A stretch of DNA of 5,603 nucleotides from Solirubrobacterales bacterium (lineage in GTDB: Bacteria > Actinomycetota > Thermoleophilia > Solirubrobacterales > Solirubrobacteraceae), in NCBI GenBank assembly GCA_026392325.1, contig JAPLCH010000143.1:3595-9197 (forward strand), read 5' to 3'. Below are positions 1 through 5,130 of the stretch, in pieces. A model generated the notes under the pieces. It ran no database searches. It was not told the DNA's origin and saw only the letters and a program-made list of their open reading frames with translations. How positions within the stretch are numbered: the stretch's first letter is position 1; each line of letters opens with the position of its first letter. The translations under genes were made by a program, and so were the position numbers.

Positions 1-263
1 TCAGCGCTGGGCTTGACTACCCGGGGTCCGGGCCGCAGCACGCATGGTTGAGAGAGACGGGCCGAGCAAAGTATGTGGCCGTCACGGATACCGACGCGCT
101 CGCTGCCTTCAGAAGGGTTTCCGAACTTGAGGGGATCATCCCTGCGCTCGAGACGGCCCACGCCTTTGCCTGGGCGATGGCCAACCCTGGCAACCGAGAC
201 CTCTTGATCCTGTCGGGACGTGGTGACAAGGATCTCGCTGAAGTGATTTCCCGAACAGCATGA
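1..263 (+). CDS. trpB: Tryptophan synthase beta chain, C-terminal part (5' end outside window)
   Basis: The PLP-dependent beta subunit condenses indole, channelled from TrpA, with L-serine to give L-tryptophan in the cytosol. Only the last 86 residues are visible, read from base 3 to the TGA at 261-263. They open with the conserved [14 protein letters not shown] block, followed by [12 protein letters not shown] and finally L-S-G-R-G-D-K-D. In characterised enzymes the serine of this last motif contacts the PLP pyridine nitrogen (Ser377 in Salmonella). The catalytic lysine and most of the PLP domain lie upstream of the window. The C-terminus is normal, ending about ten residues after the GRGDKD motif. 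The stop codon overlaps the trpA start as ATGA, the usual trpBA arrangement, which suggests translational coupling and roughly equal subunit output. The identification rests on recognised motifs and on the adjacent trpA, and I regard it as secure. Confidence 0.97.
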   Translation, partial: SAGLDYPGSGPQHAWLRETGRAKYVAVTDTDALAAFRRVSELEGIIPALETAHAFAWAMANPGNRDLLILSGRGDKDLAEVISRTA

Positions 264-1045
264 CGGGAGTTGACCGGATAGCCGAAGCATTCGCCTCAAG
301 GGTCGGTAGAGCGGCCCTGATGCCCTATCTGATGGCTTGTTTTCCCGATGAGGAGACTTCGATTGCGATTGGAGAGGCTTGCGTCGAGGCAGGCGCAGAT
401 CTGCTCGAGCTTGGCATTCCTTACAGCGACCCGCTCGCCGACGGCCCAGTAATTCACGAGGCGGCGACGGCAGCACTCAATAACGGGGCCTCCGTAGAAG
501 GAGCTCTCAGGGTTGCTCGGAGCCTTTCTCCTCAGATTCCAGTCGTTGTCATGTGTTACGCGAACCTCGTCCTTTCGATGGGGTGGACGGAGTTCGCCGC
601 GGCCCTCGCTGACGCGGGCGTGTGCGGACTGATCTGCCCGGATCTGCCATTGGAGGAGGCACCTGATGCTCTGGCAGCCCTGGACGCCCTCGGGCTGGCC
701 CTCGTCCCGCTGGTGGCCCCAACAACGCCCGACAGTCGACTCAAAGAGATTGGATCACGGGCGCGTGGATTCCTTTACACAGTTTCGGTAGCCGGAACGA
801 CTGGAGAGCGCGAGGGGCTAGCCCCAGGAGTTGACGCGGTCATCGCCAGGGCAAAGTTGGCAACAACGGTCCCAGTGGCGGTTGGTTTTGGGATCTCAAC
901 TCCGGAGCAGGCGCTCGGAACGGCTCAAGCTGGCGCCGACGGGGTAATCATCGGGAGCAGACTTGTCCGAGCGGCAGAGGAAGCAGATGATCCGGCCGCT
1001 GCTGTTGGGGCGGCCGTGAGGCAGTTCGCCGCAGGTCTCCGCTAG
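260..1045 (+). CDS. trpA: Tryptophan synthase alpha chain
   Basis: TrpA cleaves indole-3-glycerol phosphate to indole and glyceraldehyde 3-phosphate and passes the indole through a tunnel to TrpB. The 261-residue product is the normal family length and shows the TIM-barrel landmarks in order. The [18 protein letters not shown] block at about 46-63 holds the two catalytic acids, Glu50 and Asp61 (Glu49 and Asp60 in Salmonella). A P-D-L-P-L-E-E strand lies near 128-134. The phosphate-binding loops follow as [10 protein letters not shown], then G-F-G-I-S-T-P-E-Q and A-D-G-V-I-I-G-S-R. The ATG at 260 overlaps the trpB stop by four bases. There is no strong Shine-Dalgarno sequence before it, so initiation is probably coupled to trpB translation. 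One oddity is Cys27 in the loop M-A-C-F-P-D, where glycine is common in the family. The catalytic set looks complete. Confidence 0.97.
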   Translation: MTGVDRIAEAFASRVGRAALMPYLMACFPDEETSIAIGEACVEAGADLLELGIPYSDPLADGPVIHEAATAALNNGASVEGALRVARSLSPQIPVVVMCYANLVLSMGWTEFAAALADAGVCGLICPDLPLEEAPDALAALDALGLALVPLVAPTTPDSRLKEIGSRARGFLYTVSVAGTTGEREGLAPGVDAVIARAKLATTVPVAVGFGISTPEQALGTAQAGADGVIIGSRLVRAAEEADDPAAAVGAAVRQFAAGLR

Positions 1046-1047
1046 GA
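1044..1047 (+). promoter_or_regulatory. Probable ribosome binding site of the 57-aa ORF
   Basis: AGGA lies 8 bases before the ATG at 1056 and overlaps the last two bases of the trpA stop codon TAG (1043-1045). The spacing suits initiation and supports choosing this ATG for the small gene. The motif is short, so chance occurrence is possible. Confidence 0.45.
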
Positions 1048-1055
1048 TTCTTCAA

Positions 1056-1229
1056 ATGGGACTCGTCGCCGCAGTTACAGGAGCATTATCCGTCTGGCTG
1101 ATTCTTTGGTCACTCAACGTGAAGGGCTTTGACGCCTTCATGGTGTTCCTGCTGATCGTCCTGACGGCCGTTACCGTTCGGCTTGTGCTTCCGGGCCTCC
1201 CGGGCAAGCAGACTCCGCCCGGCGACTGA
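1056..1229 (+). CDS. Small two-helix membrane protein, unknown function, last gene of the trp operon
   Basis: This open frame of 57 codons starts at ATG 1056 and ends at TGA 1227-1229, only 10 bases after trpA. I do not recognise a named family. The protein is very hydrophobic. A first membrane segment spans about residues 4-20 (including V-W-L-I-L-W), a short polar turn N-V-K-G-F-D follows at 21-26, and a second segment spans about 27-47. The C-terminal tail is short and proline/glycine-rich (P-G-K-Q-T-P-P-G-D). An AGGA motif 8 bases upstream, tight spacing to trpA and the intrinsic terminator 22 bases downstream support a real gene that ends the operon. Its role cannot be read from the sequence. 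Small inner-membrane proteins of this shape are often structural or regulatory partners, but that is inference. The alternative is a chance hydrophobic frame in GC-rich DNA, which I think less likely given the context. Confidence 0.7.
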   Translation: MGLVAAVTGALSVWLILWSLNVKGFDAFMVFLLIVLTAVTVRLVLPGLPGKQTPPGD

Positions 1230-1251
1230 TCAAGCCCCCGAAGGGACTAGC

Positions 1252-1279
1252 AAAAGACCGCTACTTGGCGGTCTTTTTT
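1252..1279. terminator. Rho-independent terminator, probably bidirectional
   Basis: A perfect 10-bp inverted repeat pairs AAAAGACCGC (1252-1261) with GCGGTCTTTT (1268-1277) around the 6-base loop TACTTG. On the plus strand it ends in a run of six T (1274-1279), so it should stop transcription from trpB-trpA-57-aa ORF. Read on the minus strand, the A-run at 1252-1255 gives four U after the stem, so it can also serve the convergent lipoprotein gene, less strongly. The right arm lies inside the last codons of that lipoprotein gene. Confidence 0.88.
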
Positions 1280-1623
1280 GTGGCCGGTGCGACAGGAGCC
1301 GGCTGAGCAAGGGGAATGGGAGTTCCACAGCGTGCTGAGGTGGCGAGTGCGAGCTGTACTTGAGTGAAAGCCTTGATCGTGATCTTCTTGCCGTCGTAGC
1401 CGTAGTGCTTGGCCCGCTTGCTGTCGAGTGCATCCTTCGGGTAGATAGCTGGGCAGAGGTGGGCAAGCTCAAGATCATTGAGTCCCTGGTTGGTCTTGAT
1501 GAGCTTCACACGCGCTGCCTGTTGGGCGGGAGTAAGGGCTCCACCTGGAGTTGGTCCTGGGTTGCCACCGCAACCAGCTGCGGCAGTTGCCAAGAGGGCA
1601 AGAAGTGGAAGGAGTTTGCGCAT
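1261..1623 (-). CDS. Small putative lipoprotein, unknown function
   Basis: The frame encodes 120 residues, from ATG at 1621-1623 to TAG at 1261-1263 on the minus strand. The N-terminus has the form of a lipoprotein signal: a charged M-R-K, a leucine/alanine core at about 4-16, and A-A-G-C with Cys18 as candidate lipidated residue. The box is slightly relaxed, with Ala at -3. A flexible Gly/Pro/Asn linker follows to about 29. A compact segment of about 30-100 then looks largely helical and contains two more cysteines (57 and 99) that could form a disulfide after export. The tail is Pro/Ala-rich and ends K-K-T-A-K. I recognise no named domain. No Shine-Dalgarno sequence sits before the ATG; with the candidate -10 at 1636-1641 the mRNA would have only a few leader bases. 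The gene converges on the trp operon and diverges from the binding-protein pair. The export signal is the strongest reason to believe the frame is real. Confidence 0.75.
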   Translation of the reverse strand: MRKLLPLLALLATAAAGCGGNPGPTPGGALTPAQQAARVKLIKTNQGLNDLELAHLCPAIYPKDALDSKRAKHYGYDGKKITIKAFTQVQLALATSARCGTPIPLAQPAPVAPATKKTAK

Positions 1624-1634
1624 CTGGGCGAGCG

Positions 1635-1641
1635 TATCCTA
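1635..1641. promoter_or_regulatory. Candidate shared symmetric -10 element for divergent transcription
   Basis: The 52-base gap between the two divergent start codons (1623 and 1676) contains TATCCTA. It reads TATCCT on the plus strand (1635-1640) and TAGGAT on the minus strand (1641-1636), so both directions match the TAnnnT pattern of a sigma-70-type -10 box. Predicted starts would give a plus-strand leader of about 30 bases and a nearly leaderless minus-strand message. I see no good TTGACA-like -35 at 16-18 bases in either direction, so this is only a candidate. Confidence 0.3.
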
Positions 1642-1675
1642 CGCGGGCTCTGCGGCGGTCCTAGACTCCGTGCCA

Positions 1676-2911
1676 ATGGCCTTTCGATTTACAGCTCCGT
1701 TCCTGATTTGCGCACTGTCCGCTCCCATGTGGGGATGCGGAAGCGTTACCCCGACGGCGGCTCAGGGCGGTGGCCTGACCGTGGTTGTTGCGACGCCCCG
1801 ACAGGGACCGAATAGCGGTCAGGGGAAGGATTTGGTCCGCGCAGCCCGACTGCAGCTTGAGTCAGTGAACTCGACTGTTGCGGGGAGGAAGGTTCGGATC
1901 AGGCAGCTGAACGAGTCCGGTGCGGTTCAGGGAGCGGCGGATCCAGAGCATGTCGCAAAGCTCGTGGAGGACGCCAGTGCAGACCCTTCAGTTGTCGCCT
2001 GGATCGGAGGGCTTGACTCAGACTCTCTCGCAGTTGAGCTTCCAAGACTCAATGAGGCCGGCCTGGCGGCTGTCTCGCCTGGTGCGACAGCGACGCCATT
2101 CAATCGAAGGGATCCGGCCTTTCCGGGCGCCCCAGTCAAGTACTACCCGTCCATTGCCCAGTACGGGATGAGCCTCTCGCGAATCACCACGAATGATCTG
2201 AGCATTGCGGCAAAGGCGCTTACTGAGCTGAAGTCCATTGGAGTGCGTTCTGTCTTCACGGTTGACATCGGTGACACCGATGGGGATTCATTCTCCTCCG
2301 CCGTTGAACAGATGGCCCCATCCCATGGAATCACGCTTGTCGGGCACGAATCGGTGGTTGGACAAAACGCCGACTGGGCAGGTATTGCTCTGGAGGCAAA
2401 AGCCCTTCGCGCAAGGGCGATCATTTGGAGCAGCCCGAAAGGAGTTGACCAGTCAGAGCTTTGGCGTGCGGTTGCAACAGCAAAGGGGAGGGAGCTGATG
2501 GTTTCGGGGCCAGCTGTCCCCCCAAGCGGGATCAGCAAGCTACCCACGGTGTTGGGGCAGGTTCTGTCGTTTGGGCCGCTTGTGCCACCCGAGCTGCAAG
2601 GTCCATCTGGTCGTGTTTTGGGGTCGCGCTTCAAGCGGGCATATGGACACGAACCAGCCGCTGGTGCTCTGCGCGGGGCGCCTGCGATGGCTGTTGTCCT
2701 TGCAGCGTTAAGGCGCGGGATTGAACTGAACCGGGGGCAACCTGATGTTCAGCTTCGGGCTGCTGTGATCGCGGGGATGGCCAAGACTCGCGACGTCCCC
2801 TCACTTCTTGGAGACATTCGCCTCAGCCCGCTCGGCGATTGGGCTGGTTCTCCCGTGGGTCTTTGGTCGCTTCAAAAGGGCGTCATGAAGTTCGGGCGTG
2901 TGCTGCCGTGA
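1676..2911 (+). CDS. Type I periplasmic substrate-binding protein, LivJ-like (paralogue 1)
   Basis: This 411-residue protein is probably an exported solute receptor for an ABC importer of the branched-chain amino acid/amide class; the ligand is unknown. After the signal region the first lobe begins at L-T-V-V-V-A-T (34-40), with Q-G-P near 43-45. The family core follows: V-A-W-I-G-G at 107-112, D-S-D-S at 114-117, P-R-L-N-E-A-G-L at 123-130 and S-P-G-A-T at 134-138. Y-Y-P-S (156-159) precedes the crossover into the second lobe, which starts near 189 (G-V-R-S-V-F-T-V-D). The C-terminal part includes G-A-P-A-M-A-V-V-L-A-A-L at about 334-345. ATG 1676 was chosen because the hydrophobic signal begins there; in-frame GTG 1670 would add two residues, and there is no clear Shine-Dalgarno sequence. 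Cys21 could be lipidated, but the box M-W-G-C is atypical. The gene overlaps the next by four bases, and no permease or ATPase gene is nearby. Confidence 0.88.
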   Translation: MAFRFTAPFLICALSAPMWGCGSVTPTAAQGGGLTVVVATPRQGPNSGQGKDLVRAARLQLESVNSTVAGRKVRIRQLNESGAVQGAADPEHVAKLVEDASADPSVVAWIGGLDSDSLAVELPRLNEAGLAAVSPGATATPFNRRDPAFPGAPVKYYPSIAQYGMSLSRITTNDLSIAAKALTELKSIGVRSVFTVDIGDTDGDSFSSAVEQMAPSHGITLVGHESVVGQNADWAGIALEAKALRARAIIWSSPKGVDQSELWRAVATAKGRELMVSGPAVPPSGISKLPTVLGQVLSFGPLVPPELQGPSGRVLGSRFKRAYGHEPAAGALRGAPAMAVVLAALRRGIELNRGQPDVQLRAAVIAGMAKTRDVPSLLGDIRLSPLGDWAGSPVGLWSLQKGVMKFGRVLP

Positions 2912-4182
2912 GGCTCCTTGGTGCTGCGGCAGCCCTGCTGTCGATCGTCGCCCTGACTTCCTGTGGCGCTGACACCAAACCTGCCAAGAGCAAGGTTCCT
3001 ATCGTCCGGCTCTGGTCGAGCCTTCCCCACCGCGGGCCCCAGAGGGTTCAGAGCTTGGCGGTTGAGCGCGCGGTCCGCGGCGCGGTGTTCGACCTGAGGC
3101 ACAGAGAGGGCAAATATCACGTTGAGTACATCGCCTTGGACAGCTCGAGTCCAGGTGGGTCCGGTTGGGATCCGGGCGTATCGGCTGCCAATGCGCGAAG
3201 GGCCTCGCTTGATCCGTCAACTTTTGCCTACATCGGTGAGATCGATTCGGGCGCGACAGCTGTTGCTCTTCCAATCCTTAACCAAGCTGGGATCCTGCAA
3301 TTAACACCCAGCGCGACCGCTGTTGGGCTCACGACACCGGGCGTCGGGGCTGGGCCGGGTGAGCCATATCAGTACTACCCCTCCGGTCAGAGAACGCTCG
3401 TGCGGCTGACACCGCGAGATTCACTCCAGGGCGCGCTGATTCCCGTGCTCGCAAAGTCCCGTGGCTGTCGGTCGCTGGCAGTGATGGGCGACGGCTCCAT
3501 CTATGGAGCAGGGCTTGGGGATGTGATCAAGTCGGAGGCCACGGCACGGGGACTCAAGGTGACTTTCTCGCAGACTGTGGATCCGCGCGATTCGGGTTAC
3601 GCCGCTTTAATCCATTCAGTCAAGGCTGGCTGTCTCGTCTATTCGGGAGAGCCAGGGAAGGCAGCCGTGCGGGTTGTGACTGATGCGGCCAGAGCCAACC
3701 CGCACGCTCAGGTAATCGGACCAGATGCGCTCGTCAACGGCGCCTTTGCCAATCCCGCGAAGGGTGGAATCTCAGAGTCTTTGGCTAGACGAGTCGTTCT
3801 CGTGGGGACGGTGGGCCCCGCATCTGGCTATCCAGCCGCCGGGAAGTACCTACTCCTCCACTTGGGGACCCGTAGCGGCTCGCTCGTCGCTCCCAGTGTG
3901 GTCTCTGGCTTCGCGGCTGCCGAGCTGGCCGTCGGGTGTCAAAGCCGGGTTCCACTCCTGAAGGGACTCCCAGATCGCGCTGGGGTTCTCGCATGCGTCA
4001 TGGGTCACAACCATTTCAGCCGTGCACTTGGGGTCTACCGGACACTCCGACGAGGAGACACGACTCTCCACGCCTACAGCCTGTTCGCAATCAAGCGGGG
4101 ACGGATCGGGTTGATCATGTCTCTGCACGCCCCAAGGCCACTCCCCGCGGTGGACGGGAACCCTGCCACCCCAAGTAACTGA
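2908..4182 (+). CDS. Type I periplasmic substrate-binding lipoprotein, LivJ-like (paralogue 2)
   Basis: This 424-residue protein is a probable membrane-anchored solute receptor related to Leu/Ile/Val-binding proteins; the ligand is not determined. GTG 2908 is chosen as start because it overlaps the previous stop (GTGA) and opens directly into a textbook lipoprotein signal: M-R-L-L-G, an alanine/leucine core, then L-T-S-C with Cys19 lipidated. A TTG at 2839 would place 23 extra residues before the signal and is unlikely. Landmarks are W-D-P-G at 87-90, A-N-A-R at 94-97, Y-I-G-E at 108-111, S-G-A-T-A-V at 114-119, P-I-L-N-Q-A-G-I at 122-129, T-P-S-A-T at 133-137, Y-Y-P-S at 156-159 and Y-G-A-G-L at 199-203. 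The S-G-A-T and S-A-T loops line the ligand cleft in the family. Cys187/242 and Cys344/363 are possible disulfide pairs. It aligns without gaps to paralogue 1 over the central region, offset by one residue before the A-T loop, so the pair arose by duplication. Together they form a likely two-gene operon. Confidence 0.92.
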   Translation: MRLLGAAAALLSIVALTSCGADTKPAKSKVPIVRLWSSLPHRGPQRVQSLAVERAVRGAVFDLRHREGKYHVEYIALDSSSPGGSGWDPGVSAANARRASLDPSTFAYIGEIDSGATAVALPILNQAGILQLTPSATAVGLTTPGVGAGPGEPYQYYPSGQRTLVRLTPRDSLQGALIPVLAKSRGCRSLAVMGDGSIYGAGLGDVIKSEATARGLKVTFSQTVDPRDSGYAALIHSVKAGCLVYSGEPGKAAVRVVTDAARANPHAQVIGPDALVNGAFANPAKGGISESLARRVVLVGTVGPASGYPAAGKYLLLHLGTRSGSLVAPSVVSGFAAAELAVGCQSRVPLLKGLPDRAGVLACVMGHNHFSRALGVYRTLRRGDTTLHAYSLFAIKRGRIGLIMSLHAPRPLPAVDGNPATPSN

Positions 4183-4191
4183 GGGTTAGGT

Positions 4192-5100
4192 TCAGCCCTT
4201 CAAGAGTTGAACAAGCGCAGGTCCCACATCGGGTTGGGTCCAAGTGAAGCCCAATTCGGTCGCCCTGGCGGGAATGGCGTTCTGGCCGGTCAGGACAATC
4301 TGGGACATCTCCCCGAACATCGCCTTCATGGCGAATGCAGGGACTGGCGAAAATGAGGGCCGATGGAGTGCCTTGCCGAGTGCCTTTGAGAACTCCTTGT
4401 TGGTACACGGGTTGGGGGCCGTCGCGTTGATCACGCCCGACCAGCGGTCGTCGCCGTCAACTGCCGCAACGAGCATGCTCACAAGGTCGTCAATGTGGAT
4501 CCACGGCATGTACTGGGCGCCTCCGGCCACGGGGCCTCCTACTCCGGCCTTGAATGGGGGAAGCATTCTCGCCAGCGCACCGCCCTCGGGCGTCAGGACA
4601 ACTCCCGTCCGCAGAATCGCGGTCCTGATTCCCAGCTCTTGGGCTTGAGCAGCCGCCTGTTCCCATTCCACGCATACCTCGGCAAGAAAGTCAGTCCCTG
4701 GCTGTGAGCCTTCCGTTACAGGCTCGGTCCCGCGAGGTCCGTACCAGCCGACAGCCGAGCCACTGACAAAGACCTTCGGTGGGTGGTCCGACTGACGCAT
4801 CGCGGCAACCAGATTCGCAGTTCCGTCAACTCTCGATGCTCGGATACCGCGCTTTGCATCGTCAGTCCACCGCTGCGAGACGCTTTCTCCGGCTAGATGG
4901 ATAACAGCGTCGCGATGCCCTATCGCTTCAACAGGGGCTTCCTCTGTCTCCGGGTCCCACTTCACCGCGCTGACTCCCAAGGCTTGGCTTGCAGCGTCTG
5001 GGTTGCGCGACAGGACTGTCACTTCGTCCCCGCGATTCTTAAGAACTGCCACCAAGCGGCGGCCGATCATTCCTGTGGCTCCAGTAACGGTGATCTTCAT
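4192..5100 (-). CDS. TIGR01777 family epimerase (YfcH/SDR39U1-like, atypical SDR)
   Basis: This 302-residue protein is of normal length for the TIGR01777 group of extended short-chain dehydrogenase-like proteins (E. coli YfcH, human SDR39U1). Their substrate is not established. The N-terminal Rossmann fold carries the dinucleotide motif G-A-T-G-M-I-G at 7-13. Other family marks are H-L-A-G-E-S-V at 68-74 with R-W at 77-78, R-A-S-R-V at 87-91, S-G-S-A-V-G-W-Y-G at 113-121, W-I-H-I-D-D at 200-205 and N-A-T-A-P-N-P at 225-231. The C-terminal DUF1731-type segment ends with R-A-T-E-L-G-F at 279-285. Tyr120 sits where SDRs often have the catalytic Tyr, but I see no clear Y-x-x-x-K, consistent with an atypical member. 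The ATG is supported by AAGGGAG 9 bases upstream. The gene follows the malic enzyme gene by 30 bases on the same strand, so co-transcription is likely. No signal peptide is visible; it should be cytosolic. Confidence 0.94.
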   Translation of the reverse strand: MKITVTGATGMIGRRLVAVLKNRGDEVTVLSRNPDAASQALGVSAVKWDPETEEAPVEAIGHRDAVIHLAGESVSQRWTDDAKRGIRASRVDGTANLVAAMRQSDHPPKVFVSGSAVGWYGPRGTEPVTEGSQPGTDFLAEVCVEWEQAAAQAQELGIRTAILRTGVVLTPEGGALARMLPPFKAGVGGPVAGGAQYMPWIHIDDLVSMLVAAVDGDDRWSGVINATAPNPCTNKEFSKALGKALHRPSFSPVPAFAMKAMFGEMSQIVLTGQNAIPARATELGFTWTQPDVGPALVQLLKG

Positions 5101-5109
5101 GTCTGTGGG

Positions 5110-5116
5110 CTCCCTT
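5110..5116 (-). promoter_or_regulatory. Ribosome binding site of the TIGR01777 epimerase gene
   Basis: Minus-strand AAGGGAG lies 9 bases before the ATG at 5100, inside the 30-base gap after the malic enzyme stop. It is the clearest Shine-Dalgarno sequence in the window. It fixes the epimerase start and allows initiation independent of the upstream gene. Confidence 0.7.
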
Positions 5117-5130
5117 GGCCCGCGGGCTTC

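Noticed and set aside
1056..1279. The 57-aa frame with two Trp codons (14 and 18) followed by a terminator as a trp leader peptide/attenuator
   Set aside because: It lies downstream of trpA, not before a biosynthetic gene, and the next gene is convergent. The frame is long and membrane-like, the Trp codons are not adjacent, and no alternative antiterminator pairing is evident.
1478..1675. N-terminal extension of binding-protein paralogue 1 by up to 66 codons
   Set aside because: The extension is antisense to the small lipoprotein gene, lacks features of its own and would bury the signal peptide, which starts at ATG 1676.
1360..1815. Plus-strand open frame of 151 codons
   Set aside because: It overlaps the lipoprotein gene antisense and the start of paralogue 1 in another frame. 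It has no recognisable motif and is expected by chance in GC-rich DNA.
2143..2634. Minus-strand open frame of 163 codons inside paralogue 1
   Set aside because: It is wholly antisense to a well-supported gene, has no motif or ribosome binding site, and its composition is rich in Ser/Pro/Thr as typical for a shadow frame.
4149..4170. Hairpin GGTGG/CCACC near the end of paralogue 2 as a terminator
   Set aside because: The stem has a 2x2 internal mismatch, lies inside the coding sequence and is not followed by a T-run.
4199..4211. Small inverted repeat TTCAA-GAG-TTGAA
   Set aside because: Five base pairs with a three-base loop inside the epimerase coding end; too weak and too likely by chance to call an operator or terminator.
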